Source of the DNA: Mesorhabditis belari
Taxonomy: Eukaryota > Nematoda > Chromadorea > Rhabditida > Rhabditidae
Reading direction: 5' to 3'
NCBI GenBank assembly: GCA_958450365.1
Contig: CAUEEP010000758.1
Coordinates: 1 to 64,000 of the forward strand
DNA: 64,000 nt
The translations under genes and the position numbers were made by a program. Below, in pieces: positions 53,606 through 64,000 of the stretch (positions are counted from its first letter, which is position 1; each line of letters opens with the position of its first letter). The notes under the pieces were generated by a model. It worked only from the letters and a program-made list of their open reading frames with translations. It searched no databases and was not told where the DNA came from.

Positions 53606-54176
53606 CAATTTGGGTAGCTGAATGCTATTTTTAACAGGGAAATTAAGAAAGTGTTTTTTAGAAAATCTAAGATTCGTTTACTTCATTCCATTATTAAAAA
53701 GGAAGATAGACTGAAAGTAACTTTCTTATTTTCCATTAAGATTCCATAATAAAATTCTATGAAGATTCTTCTGACATTTTTATTTTTCAAAAACTTACTT
53801 CTGCTCAAGTAGATTTGTTTTTCAATAAAATTAAGTTACTTAAATAATTATTATCATTTTTTGTATATCCAATATGTTTTTCTAGGCTTTATTGTTTGAC
53901 TTTTGTTTTTAAAATCCACACTTTTTATCTTAGATGAAATTTAAAAAGATTGGCTTAATTGAGATGTTAAGGGCAGAAAACATAACAGTTCAAGCAGCAA
54001 ATCAAAAAGCAAAATTAAAATATATATATGCTTTATTCAGTTGAATAGCGACAAAACAAAATCACAATAATTACCCGGGACAAAAACAAAACAGACTGGG
54101 CAATTATATATAATATGCTTTATTCAGACACCACTCAAAACACACCCAAAAGATAAATAGATACCTCAAGAAAGAA

Positions 54177-55030
54177 TCACAGAGCAGTCAAATCAATTGC
54201 CGAAATTGCGGCTTTAAATCTAGCCAAGGTGGAAATATCACGAACATGAGGAGAACATGAGGGAAACGAACAAGAACAAGAACAAGAACAAGAACAAGAA
54301 CAAGAACAAGAACAAGAACAAGAACAAGAACAAGAACAAGAACAAGAACAAGAACAAGAACAAGAACAAGAACAAGAACAAGAACAAGAACAAGAACAAG
54401 AACAAGAACAAGAACAAGAACAAGAACAAGAACAAGAACAAGAACAAGAACAAGAACAAGAACAAGAACAAGAACAAGAACAAGAACAAGAACAAGAACA
54501 AGAACAAGAACAAGAACAAGAACAAGAACAAGAACACGAACACGAACACGAACACGAACATGTTCCAGAATTTAATAACTCGATTAAAAAAGAAACTGTG
54601 GGGGCTTTTAGAGGAAACGGAAGGTTGGCGTATGAGAAAAGGCCCCGTAGGCCCCGGAGAAAAGGCCTTCTGGAGGCGCCCCGTAGAGAGCCGAATTCAA
54701 AGAGACCAGAAAAAAGGGGGTCGGGATGAATGCCTTTAACAATTTTAAAGCATTCCACTAAATCGATGATCAGGCGGCGTTGGTGTAACATTTCAAGACC
54801 AGAGTTGACCAAAGTTGACCAAAGAGTTCCAATCTATCAGAATAAGTAAAGGAGGAGAATTTGTCAAAATTAATTTTATAAAGAGCAATTCTGGTGAAGT
54901 GCCTCTGAACACGTTCTATTTTTTGAATAAGATTTCATAGGGAAGGAGACCAAACCAAAGAAGCGTATTCAAGAATTGGGCGGACATAAGCAACAAAAAC
55001 ACATCCGATAAGTTTTGATGTTAGGTATAG
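54177..55030 (-). mobile_element. Non-LTR retrotransposon (LINE) ORF2 3' end, interrupted by a hexamer expansion
   Basis: Minus-strand coding remnants: VAYVRPILEYASLVWSPSL (about 54990-54935), IERVQRHFTRIALY, YSDRLELFG, then LEMLHQRRLIIDLVECFKIV and TVSFLIELLNSGT (54800-54560). These are the landmarks that follow the reverse transcriptase of jockey/CR1-type elements. The terminal segment RDISTLARFKAAISAID resumes at 54239-54186, after the (AAGAAC)n array. One in-frame stop follows WSPSL, so it is not active. Confidence 0.85.
54264..54560. repeat. (AAGAAC)n hexamer expansion
   Basis: About 46 almost perfect hexamers, ending in AACACG variants on the right. On the minus strand it keeps the LINE frame open as Cys-Ser repeats. 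Confidence 0.97.
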
Positions 55031-55074
55031 GTTTTGATGTTAGGTAAATCCGCACTTTTTATCTTAGATGAAAT

Positions 55075-55480
55075 TCAAAAAAGATCGGCTTGATTGAGAT
55101 GGCTTGATTGAGATGGCTTGATTGAGATGGCTTGATTGAGATGGCTTGATTGAGATGGCTTGATTGAGATGGCTTGATTGAGATGGCTTGATTGAGATGG
55201 CTTGATTGAGATGGCTTGATTGAGATGGCTTGATTGAGATGGCTTGATTGAGATGGCTTAATGGAGATGGCTTGATTGAGATGGCTTGATTGAGATGGCT
55301 TGATTGAGATGGCTTGATTGAGATGGCTTGATTGAGATGGCTTGATTGAGATGGCTTGATTGAGATGGCTTAATGGAGATGGCTTGATTGAGATGGCTTG
55401 ATTGAGATGGCTTGATTGAGATGGCTTAATGGAGATGGCTTAATTGAGATGGCTTAATTGAGATGGCTTAATTAAGTTAC
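55075..55480. repeat. (GAGATGGCTTGATT)n 14-bp minisatellite
   Basis: About 28 units with sporadic GGCTTAATGGA variants. The flanks (TTTTTATCTTAGATGAAAT on the left, GGGCAGAAAACATAACAGTT on the right) match 53925-54000, where only one unit is present, so the array expanded from a single copy after a duplication. Confidence 0.95.
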
Positions 55481-56024
55481 TTAAATAATTAGTATCATTT
55501 TTAGTATATCCGGGCAGAAAACATAACAGTTCAAACAGCAAATCACAAAGCATTTTTCACAAAGCACAAATCACAAAGCAAAATCAAAAAGAAAAAGACA
55601 AATAAATCGTGGAAAGAGATAAGGATCGAAAAAGGGTTTCTTTTTCTTTTGGAATTTCATAGAATCTTAGAATTTTCTCTAATCTTAGAATTTTTTTTTT
55701 CTATTTTCCTCTTTTATCAAATAGAACAGAGGTTTTTCAGAATCGTTTTGTTCTGTTTTTTTGACAAAATTTTTCACAAACCACAAAATTCTGTTTTTAT
55801 AAAAGCGAAAACACGCTGATCTTGCACCTTTCTTTTGTTATTTATTAACCAAAAAGACGTATTTAGTTTCTTATTATTATTATTCTGATTATTTTCTTCT
55901 AGAGTTTCTTCCTTTCTAAACGTTTTAACGTAAAAATTTCCGAAAACATAGGCTCTTTTTCCACTACACTAATCGATCTTCATCGGGTTAATCCATTCTT
56001 AAAACATAGCTGAATCTTTAAGGC

Positions 56025-56435
56025 TTTAAAACAGGTTTAAAACAGGTTTAAAACTGGCTTGAAATAGGGTAAAATAGGTTTAAAACAGGTTTGAAACAGG
56101 TTTAAAACAGGTTTAAAACTGGTTTAAAACTGGTTTAAAACAGGTTTAAAACTGGTTTAAAACAGGTTTAAACAGCTTTCAAACAGCTTTCGACCAGCTT
56201 TAAAACAACTTTAAAACAGGTTGAAAATAGGTTTAAAACAGGTTTAAAACAGCTTTCAAACAGGTTTAAAACTGGTTTGAAATAGGGTAAAATAGGTTTA
56301 AAACTGGTTTAAAACAGGTTTAAAACAGCTTTCAAACAGCTTTCGAACAGCTTTAAAACAGGTTTAAAACAGCTTCCGAACAGCTTTAAAACAGGTTTAA
56401 AACAGCTTTCGAACAGCTTTAAAACAACTTTAAAA
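56025..56435. repeat. (AAAACAGGTTTA)n repeat with AGCTTTCAAAC units
   Basis: About 36 units of 11-12 bp (AACAGGTTTAAA, AACTGGTTTAAA, AACAGCTTTCGA) directly upstream of the P450 gene. It is the complement of the motif at 41600-41705. Confidence 0.92.
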
Positions 56436-56522
56436 CACTCAAAAGCCATGCTTCTACTAGAGTTTTAATGGTAGTCAAAATAAAAACACTTTTAGATTTG
56501 AACAAACAAACAAACAAACATT

Positions 56523-59500
56523 ATGCTTCCTCTATTCATTGGCTCTCTATTTGTGGCATTTATTGTCTATTATTTGTGGTCGTCCTATCAGCAAACGTTC
56601 TATTGGGATCACCTGGGCGTTCCTCACCTTAAATCCCTTCCGATTCTCGGCTCCCTTTGGCGCATCGGCGACCCAAAGCGGCCATGGTATTTATCGTTGA
56701 TGGAGAACACAAAAGTTTGTCGATATCTTCAAAAATTGGATTGGTAACCTTTTTGGTAACCAGTGGACTGTTACAGCTACGTTTCATCACCCCACTGACA
56801 GTTAGAGCATTATAGAAACTCTTTATTATAGATTTGGGCTTTGGAGAGCTTTTTTTGGTTCGATTCGGTTCGGTTTAAACCGAAAGTTCGCAAATTTCGA
56901 TTCGGTTCGATTCAATCCAGAAAATTTCGGTTAATTCAGTTTTGAAGCTAATTTTTTTGAGGCCAATCGAATGCACTTTACTGACACTTTTACACTTTAC
57001 TTTACTTTATCTCAACTTTACTTTACTTTACTTTACTTTACTTTTTTTAAGTCATCAATAAAACTACCGAACTGAATAACTTTTGTAGAAAAATCTTCAT
57101 TTACACTTGAAATAGAAAATTTGCATAAAAAAATTGCATTTCAAAGTAAATGAGAAAAGAAATTTGCGCTAGACCCGGTTCAATCCGAATTCAATCCGAA
57201 ACCGAACCCAAATCGAACTAAGCCGAACCAAACCAAATCAAACCAAACCAAACCAAACCAAACCAAACCCAAACCGAACCAAACCCAAACCGAACCGAAC
57301 CCAAACCCATGTCTACTCTATTATCTCAAAATCATATTTGTAAAAGTTTAAAAACATTTCTGAAGCAAAAAGACAAATAGTTTTTCACCGAGGGGAGTCG
57401 AACCCATACCTTCCGCAGGGACGTCCCATCGCTCGCAGCGCCTTAGACCACTAGGACACGCAAACGCAGAGAACAACAGTATATTCCCGCTTAAGAAGAG
57501 ATGATTTAGAAATTCGGCAAAGTGTGGGGCTACCAGGAAGGGCCGACGAATGTGTTGGTGATCTCTGAGTTGAAAGTTGTCAAAGAGCTGCTCCACTCCA
57601 GATTCGACGAGTTTCAGCAAAGAAAGGTGACCATTTTTTGGAGTATTCTTTCAGATGCGCATATTTAAAAAGCACATTAGGCACTTAGATTTCATTTCGA
57701 ATTAATAGTGAGTAGAATTGCTTATCGATACAAACGGTAAGCTCATTTTTGATCGTTCAAATCTCGGTTTCTAGAGCAGTTTGATACCTGCAAGTTGTTT
57801 CATTGGAAAGACAAGAATGTCAGCTTTTGATTGTTGTTTTATACATATCGACTTTTAATGAGTGCTTTAAAAAGAACGACTTTTTAAACCTTATCGATAC
57901 TTATCGATATCCAAAGTAACGATTATCGATAAGTATTGATAAGCTTTTTAAGGCACTCTCCTATGAGAATTTCCTATATTTGATATAGCAATCAAAAGCT
58001 GAAATTCTTGGCTTTCCAATGAAACAATTTGCAGATATCAATCTGCTCTAGAAACCGAGATCTGAACGATCAAACATGAGTTTGCCGTTTCGATAATATC
58101 AACAAGCAAGTCTAGTAGTGAGTGTCTAATTTTATTGTTTCGATCAAATATCACTTTATGGAGCTTTATGGAGTTTGACTGCTGGTGGATCCGAACCAAG
58201 ATCAAACAGTTCTAACAGTTAAACAGTTAACAATCAAACACTAACCACTAGGCTACGAGCTGGCTTTTGGGATGGCGAAAGGAAAGCCGACAAAAGCCGC
58301 CGGCAAAAATCAGAAAATGTACGTTCAGAAACTGTTTTCAAAAACTGTTCCAGAAACTGTTTCATTGGAAAGCCAAGAATGTCAGCTTTTGATTGTTGTC
58401 TTATACATATCGACTCTTAAGGAGTGACCTCATAAACCTTATCGATACTTATCGATATCCAAAGTATCGATTATCGATAAGTATTGATAAGCTTTTTAAG
58501 GCACTCTCCTATGAGAATTTCCTATATTTGATATAGCAATCAAAAGCTGAAATTCTTGGCTTTCCAATGAAACAATTTGCAGATATCAATCTGTTCTAGA
58601 AACTGAGATCTAAACGATCAAAAATGAGCTTGCCGTTTCAATAATATCAACAAGCAAGTCTAGTAGTGAGTGATAATTTTGATAATCAAAATCAAGTGAA
58701 TGATAATCAAATATCGCTTTATGGAGTGCAATATTTTGCAAAGTAAAAGGAAACGACTTGATTTAACTCAGAAAGAGCTGCTGTTATTGATAAAAATGGG
58801 AAAAGTCCTAAAATATAAAATATGTAACCATATTCTAACCAAAATAACCATTTGTGAATACTTTAAGCGTTTCTAGCTTCCTCCAATCTTTCAAACGGAG
58901 GCCGATGATCGGGACTCTCATATGGTTGATGCGTGGGGAGCACGGTGGAAAAGGTTGAGAGCTCTTGTATCTCCACAATTCTCAAATAAAAGCTTGAAAA
59001 AGGTAAGTGTTAGTATGGAATTTGATTAGATCATCTGATTGGATCATTCGTTTCTAAAAATTCCTTGATCAGATCGGTTCTAAGTTCTATCGAGCTTCGA
59101 TAGGGATCGACTAGTGCTCATTCAAGGGCTTGTCAAATGAGTTATATAAGTCCAATCGGGAAGCTTTTAGTAGAGAAATGTAGCCAAGATTAAGGGCTAT
59201 AATTCTCTATATAAGACTTGACACTTTGAAATAGAATAAGCCTGCGACAGCTACTTCAAAAAGTTATCCAGGTACCCGTCTTGTCGTTAAGCTCTGGTTT
59301 CATTTTTAAAATTTAATCAATTTACTAATTCATAAGAATCTATTGAACTAAACCTTTTAGAAAGCTTTCTGTAAAATTCACTTTCAGATTTACCCCACTG
59401 TCGACGATTCTGCTAAACATCTCCTTAAACATATCGGAAAAAACGCGAACGGAGCTCCGATTGATATCTATCCGTGCGTGAATTGTTATCCTTTTTCAAA

Positions 59501-62500
59501 AGTTAAACTTAGATATCAAACTGTTCTAGATATCTGTTCTAGAAACCGAGATCTGAACGATCAAAAATGAGCTTACCGTTTGTATCGATAAGCAATTCTA
59601 ATCACCAACAATTTCGAAACAATTTCGAAACAATAAAATTATCACTCACTACTAGACTTGCTTGTTGATATTATTGAAACGACAAACTCATGTTTGATCG
59701 TTCAGATCTCGGTTTCTAGAGCAGATTGATATCTGCAAATTGTTTCATTGGAAAGCCAAGAATTTCAGCTTTTGATTGCTATATCAAATATAGGAAATTC
59801 TCATAGGAGAGTGCTTTAAAAAGCTTATCAATACTTATCGATAATCGATACTTTGGATCGCGATAAGTATCGATAAGGTTTATGAGGTCACTCCTTAAGA
59901 GTCGATATGTATTAGGTTGGCAAAAAAGAAATGCGCGTTTTCGTTAAAAGTTTATTTTATTATAAAAACAAGATAACAATACATTAATCCAAAAGGTATT
60001 CGCCATCTGCATCAATGACTTGTCGCCAACGTTCACGCAGAGAATGGATGCCCTTCTTGAAGAACTCGACCGGCTGCGACTCGAAGAAGTTGGACACCCA
60101 AATTTGGACCTCGTCACGGTTCTTGAACTTTTTCTCGGCCAAGGAGTGGTGCATTGATCGGAACAGATGGTAGTCGGAAGGCGCCAAGTCTGGGCTGTAT
60201 GGCGGATGAGGCAGGACTTCCCAGCCCATTTCTTCAATTTTCTGCTGGGTGATTTTTGCGACATGCGGCCGAGCGTTGTCGCGGAGGAATTTTGTCGACG
60301 CCGTATCCACGCCTTGACGTCGTAGCGCCTGGTCCACGCGGTCCAATTGGCCTTGGTAGAGGTTCGCCGTAACTGTTTGACCCGAATCCAGAACCTCAAA
60401 GTATACCAGGCCTTTACTGTTCCACCAAACACAAAGCATCACCTTTTTTCCGTGGATGTCCGGTTTTGGAGCTTCACCGGGGTCCAACCACTGCCGCTTT
60501 CTTGCTGTGTTGCCGTATTGGATCCACTTCTCATCCGACATAACAATGGAGTCGAAAAACCCACTGTTCTTGGCGCGGTGAGTGAGAATTCCGGCGATTG
60601 CGATGCGTGTCGCCTTGTTTGCGTCGGATAGCTTATGCGGTACCCATTTTCCGCATCTATTCGTCTTGCCCATGCCATGCAGATGGTTCTCAATGGTGAC
60701 ATGAGTGCAGCCGAACTGTTCTGCCAGGTAGCGAGTGGTTTGGCGTGGATCCGATTCAATGGCTTCCTTCAATGCGTCGTTGTCGATGATTTGAGGTCGA
60801 CGTCCGTGTTTTTGGTCTTCCAAGCTTTCGTCGCCGTCTCGGAAGCGCTGGAACCATCGTTTACACTGACTTTCGGATAGAGCATCTTCGTCAAACACTT
60901 GAGATAGAGCGCCATGAGCTTCAGCAGCCGATTTGCCTTGCTTAAATTCATGCCACAAGCAGGCCAGCAAACGAAATTTTTGGTCCGACATTTTCTAAAC
61001 ACTCTTTCTTGCAAAAAAACAAAGTAAACATAGACAAATTATATATCAAACGATGCGCAAGAACACGCTCTTTCCAATAGAATAAACTATTTAAAAAAAT
61101 CTTTTACTGTGAATAAAATATAAATCAACAAACACGACGCTCATTTCTTTTTTGCCAACCTAATATAAAACAACAATCAAAAGCTGACATTCTTGGCTTT
61201 CCAATGAAACAGTTTCTGGAACAGTTTTTGAAAACAGTTTCTGAACATACATTTTCTGATTTTTGCTGGCGGCTTTTGTCGGCTTTGCTTTCGCCATCCC
61301 AAAAGCCAGCTCGTAGCCTAGTGGTTAGTGTTTGATTAGAACTCTTAGAACTGTTTGATTTTGGTTCGGATCCACCAGCAGTCAAACTCCATAAAGCTCC
61401 ATAAAGTGATATTTGATCGAAACAATAAAATTAGACACTCACTATTAGACTTGCTTATCGATATTATCGAAACGGCAAGCTCATGTTTGATCGTTCGGAT
61501 TTCGGTTTCTAGAACAGATTGGTATCTGCAAAATTGTTTCATTGGAAAGCCACGAATTTCAGCTTTTGATTGCTATATCAAATATAGGAAATTCTCATAG
61601 GAGAGTGCCTTAAAAAGCTTATACTTATCGAGAATCGTTACTTTGGATATCGATAAGTATCGACAAGGTTTAAAAAGTCGTTCTCTTTAAAACACTCATT
61701 AAAAGTCAGGAAAGCCAAGAATGTCAGCTTTTGATTGTTGTCTTCTACATATCGACTTTTAATGAGTGCTTTAAAAAGAACGACTTTTTAAACCTTATCG
61801 ATACTTATCGATATCCAAAGTAACGATTATCGATAAGTATTGATAAGCTTTTTAAGGCACTCTCCTATGAGAATTTCCTTGCGTGAACGTTGGCGACAAG
61901 TCATTGATGCAGATGGCGAATACCTTTTGGATTAATGTATTGTTATCTTGTTTTTATAATAAAATAAACTTTTAACGAAAACGCGCATTTCTTTTTTGCC
62001 AACCTAATACATATCGACTCTTAAGGAGTGACCTCATAAACCTTATCGATACTTATCGATATCCAAAGTATCGATTATCGATAAGTATTGATAAGCTTTT
62101 TAAGGCACTCTCCTATGAGAATTTCCTATATTTGATATAGCAATCAAAAGCTGACATTCTTGGCTTTCCAATGAAATAATTTGCAGATATCAATCTGTTC
62201 TAGAAACCGAGATCTGAACGATCAAAAATGAGCTTACCTTTTGTATCGATAAGCATAAGCGATAAGCAATTCTACTCAATATTAATTCGAAATGAAATCT
62301 AAGTGCCTAAAATCTACTTTTAGTTACTTTCAAGAATATTCGATTGATGTGATTTGTCGGGTCGCTATTGGAATCAAAGATTCGACTCAATGGAAGAGTG
62401 AATATGCTAAAAAGATGATACATGTGAGTGTTCGAATTTAATCGTATACAGAATTTTCACGAATTACGGCCACTTTTTCTTTAGCTCCGTCTAGAGTTAA

Positions 62501-63263
62501 TCATTGCCCATAAAATATAGAATTTGCCGCTTATTTTCAACACTTTTACTTCGATACTTTACTTAAAAACTCAAAATTAGCAATTCTATAAAGCTTCAAA
62601 CCTTCGAAACTCGAGAGCCTCTGAGACGGCACTTTTTGTGGGCAAATTTTTTAATTAAAGAATTATTTTACTAAGGAAAGTTTTAGAAAGAATGGTTAAC
62701 TCTAGGCGGAGTTATCCACTAGAGAAAAGGTGCCCATAATTCTTGAACATCTTGTACATTAAATTAAGGTAACTACCCGCGATCCCCGAGATCCGTTCTT
62801 CTTTTTGGCCGCTATGAGTCCATTTTTGAGAAAAGTTTGGAATTTAGATTGGAATTTAGATTTGGAATTTATCCGAAAAGCAAATAACTATTATTTTAGT
62901 ATATTCGATATCTTTTCACGGTGATGGCAAAAAGGTTCAAATTTGCTGGTGGCAAGCTTCTAAATCGTATCGGGAAAGCAGTAGCTGAGAGAAAAGCGGA
63001 AAGGGTGAGCCAATACTTGATACAAGAAAAACTGGTGATGACTGATGATGACTGATGATGACTGATGACAGATGATGACTGATGACTGATGATGACTGAT
63101 GACTAACTGATGACTAACTGCTGACATTCTGTTATTTCAGGCAAAAGGAGGTGTCGCTTCGTTAGAAGAGAAAGATTCCATTGATTTCATCGATCTTTTT
63201 CTCGATGCTGAGGCCGATGTTGATTTGAAAGCCGAGGAGGGGCTCAGTGGAAAGAATGCACAG
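56523..63263 (+). CDS. Cytochrome P450, first seven exons (3' part beyond the window)
   Basis: Exons 56523-56714, 57510-57626, 58877-59002, 59388-59473, 62324-62423, 62900-63004 and 63141-63263 all join in phase and give about 283 residues, over half of a typical 500. An N-terminal membrane anchor (residues 1-20) is followed by the proline-containing hinge (LGVPHLKSLPILGSLW). Then come KFGKVWGYQEGP, a B-C region, WGARWKRLRALVSPQFS (C helix; the W-x-x-x-R pair contacts the heme propionates), IDIYPYFQEYSIDVICRVAI and DFIDLFLDAE. This arrangement fits the nematode CYP13/CYP25-like group of ER monooxygenases. The I-helix, ExxR and heme Cys lie outside the window. Intron 4 is 2.85 kb and full of transposons. 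Confidence 0.94.
56850..57310. repeat. Inverted (GGTTCGATTC) / (AACCAAACC) arms
   Basis: GGTTCGATTCGGTTCGGTTT at 56855-56930 and CCAAACCAAACCGAACC-type repeats at 57175-57305 can pair as arms of a hairpin in P450 intron 1. A CTTTACTTTA microsatellite lies between them. Confidence 0.8.
57373..57470 (-). pseudogene. tRNA-Leu-like relic
   Basis: On minus, TCCTAGTGGTCTAAGGCGCT matches the D arm and following bases of eukaryotic tRNA-Leu, and GTATGGGTTCGACTCCC gives a T arm. The anticodon arm is replaced by GCGAGCGATGGGACGTCCC, and the acceptor strands do not pair. In P450 intron 1, 40 bp before exon 2. Confidence 0.5.
57700..58745. repeat. Foldback repeat family, copies 1-2 (P450 intron 2)
   Basis: Blocks with TATCGATACTTATCGATATC and its complement, GGCACTCTCCTATGAGAATT, and TGAAATTCTTGGCTTTCCAA occur twice in direct orientation (57715-58135 and 58360-58740). 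Between them is a tRNA-like module on minus (58262-58187): GTAGCCTAGTGGTTAG (A box) and GGTTCGGATCCACCAGC (B box and acceptor-like end). The family recurs inverted in intron 4. Confidence 0.8.
59912..61163 (-). mobile_element. Full-length mariner element, family E
   Basis: 1252 bp between TA dinucleotides. Ends TTAGGTTGGCAAAAAAGAAA on both strands, differing only after about 22 bp. It carries one intact transposase on minus, and lies antisense in P450 intron 4. Confidence 0.97.
59984..60991 (-). CDS. Mariner transposase, intact
   Basis: 335 residues, uninterrupted. SESQCKRWFQRFRDGDESLE marks the HTH region, followed by WVPHKLSDANK and the D,D34D catalytic triad in VMSDEKW, LRDNARPH and YSPDLAPSDYHLF. 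The C-terminus is WRQVIDADGEYLLD. It is markedly G+C-richer than the surrounding intron and clearly diverged from the other intact copy at 43542 (they agree mainly at family motifs), so it represents a separate invasion. No disabling lesion is visible. Confidence 0.97.
   Translation of the reverse strand: MSDQKFRLLACLWHEFKQGKSAAEAHGALSQVFDEDALSESQCKRWFQRFRDGDESLEDQKHGRRPQIIDNDALKEAIESDPRQTTRYLAEQFGCTHVTIENHLHGMGKTNRCGKWVPHKLSDANKATRIAIAGILTHRAKNSGFFDSIVMSDEKWIQYGNTARKRQWLDPGEAPKPDIHGKKVMLCVWWNSKGLVYFEVLDSGQTVTANLYQGQLDRVDQALRRQGVDTASTKFLRDNARPHVAKITQQKIEEMGWEVLPHPPYSPDLAPSDYHLFRSMHHSLAEKKFKNRDEVQIWVSNFFESQPVEFFKKGIHSLRERWRQVIDADGEYLLD
61881..62007 (+). mobile_element. Detached 3' end of the family E mariner
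   Basis: 127 bp that is the inverted copy of 59912-60038: last codons of the transposase (GCGTGAACGTTGGCGACAAG to the stop), 3' UTR and the terminal inverted repeat, then TA. The flanking repeat outside the TA also matches the flank of the full element, so it arose by inverted segmental duplication, not transposition. Confidence 0.92.
63030..63125. repeat. (GATGATGACT)n repeat
   Basis: GATGATGACTGATGACT-type short repeat in P450 intron 6, ending before the exon 7 acceptor. Confidence 0.9.
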
Positions 63264-63489
63264 GTGAGATTTTTTCAATCTAGAGGAAGTAGCTTTAAAA
63301 AGGGATTCTCAAAGAATCTAGAAATCTAGAAATAGAAATCTGGAATCTAGAAATGGAAATCTGGGATCTAGAAATAGAAATGTGGAGTCTAGAAATAGCT
63401 TTCTAGCATGTTTATCATTAATTTAGAAAATCTAAAGTACTTCAGCGTAGATCTAGAATGTTTGCAGATTCGCTGCTGTCCTAGATATA

Positions 63490-64000
63490 TTGGGTTGATG
63501 AATTGAAAACTGCCGGCTATTATCATATGTGACAGTTTGAGCACTTTCTTCAAAAGAAACCCATTTTTGTGTCAATAGAAAAGTTGTAGAGAATCAAAAA
63601 TCAAGCTTATATCCAAATTTTCAGAACGATTCAAAAAACTTTTCAAGAAATGCCAAATTGACGAATTTTCACAAAACTTGCATTTTAAGCGAAACTACTA
63701 AATGTATCTTTTTGGAAATTTGACTATAAGCCTAATTTTTGATTCTCTACAACTTTTCCATTGACACCAAAATGGGTTTCTTTTGAAGAAAGTGCTCAAA
63801 TGCTCAAACTGGGACATCTCCAGTCCTCCTTTTTTGAGAATCACACTTGTCTCACACACAAACCAAAATCCTACTACGAAAGAGGAATCCGCAAATTGCC
63901 GGTAAAATGGGCAGAAGTCGTCAATATTATTGGAAACTATTTGGAATGAATTGATGGTTTTATGTTGAATAAATTTTAGTTCAAAGTCCCGCAGTTTTCA
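63490..64000 (+). mobile_element. Mariner derivative, family F (cut by window edge)
   Basis: Starts TTGGGTTGATGAATTGAAAA next to TA. The window ends inside the inverted complement (GCAGTTTTCA). Only the transposase C-terminus remains (YERGIRKLPVKWAEVVNIIG, 63860-63949, stop TGA), so about 900 bp of the gene are deleted. It is in the P450 gene, downstream of exon 7. Confidence 0.88.

Larger units (their letters stand above)
59515..62290. repeat. Foldback repeat family, inverted copies 3-6 (P450 intron 4)
   Basis: The same blocks as in intron 2 appear at 59515-59910, 61164-61720, 61720-61880 and 62008-62285, in both orientations. The tRNA-like module is at 61307-61378 on plus. Removing the mariner at 59912-61163 restores a sequence matching 58366-58440, confirming its insertion into a pre-existing repeat. 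Confidence 0.8.

Noticed and set aside
54257..54739. Asn-Lys repeat frame on plus and Leu-Phe frame on minus
   Set aside because: Artefacts of the (AAGAAC)n expansion in the LINE remnant.
1..64000. CRISPR arrays, operons with ribosome binding sites, rRNA genes, spliced-leader genes
   Set aside because: The many direct repeats have no unique spacers and the gene structure is eukaryotic. I found no rRNA or recognisable spliced-leader sequence; the G+C-rich core of the element at 52960-53220 was considered as rDNA-like but could not be matched.

Overview
This is a eukaryotic genomic window, most likely from a nematode. The evidence is: short introns ending in TTTCAG-type acceptors; a serpentine-type chemoreceptor gene; a divergent Cys-loop channel; a P450 with the layout of the nematode CYP families; a TTAGGC-rich array (the nematode telomere motif); and many Tc1/mariner elements. 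Most genes are split into exons of 50-250 bp and had to be assembled by hand from splice sites. Each main gene model below was checked by matching intron phase at every junction, except where stated. I do not name a genus.

Layout. 0-10.5 kb: no host gene recognised; a CCCATTTTCCCTAAGCCC minisatellite, purine-rich DNA, four tRNA-Gly(GCC)-derived sequences with lesions, a mariner-type MITE and a deleted piggyBac-like element. 10.9-18.4 kb (-): a complete 13-exon gene of the ADP-dependent glucokinase family whose three catalytic motifs are all altered. An intact tRNA-Gly lies in its first intron and a foldback element with 8-bp target duplications lies directly 5' of its start codon. 20.1-25.6 kb (-): a complete 14-exon Cys-loop ligand-gated channel with a Tc1-like element in one intron. 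27.4-29.6 kb (-): a gene ending in a PHD finger. 31.8-35.8 kb (-): a 7-exon seven-TM receptor, with a core-deleted Tc1 transposase in its first intron. 36.9 kb (+): a tyrosine-kinase fragment with a changed catalytic loop. 38.5-41 kb: MITEs with tRNA-like cores and a degraded IS630/Tc1-type transposase. 42.3-45.0 kb (+): the 3' half of a multi-pass membrane protein gene with an intact mariner in its last intron. 45.7-50.0 kb (-): a Cys-rich, probably secreted protein gene split by a 1.86-kb satellite. 50-53.6 kb: mariner derivatives nested inside minisatellites. 54.2-55.0 kb (-): the end of a non-LTR retrotransposon ORF interrupted by a hexamer expansion. 56.5 kb to the right edge (+): the first seven exons of a cytochrome P450 whose introns hold an intact mariner, an inverted duplication of its end, and foldback repeats with tRNA-like modules. 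A seventh mariner family is cut by the right edge.

The genes do not form an operon or pathway; they are unrelated single-copy genes in a very repeat-rich region. About forty different tandem repeats, each with its own unit, sit mostly in introns. The strongest biological leads are the apparent ADP-glucokinase pseudoenzyme with a transposon at its start codon, the PHD-finger gene with an unidentified N-terminal domain, and the record of elements nested within satellites.
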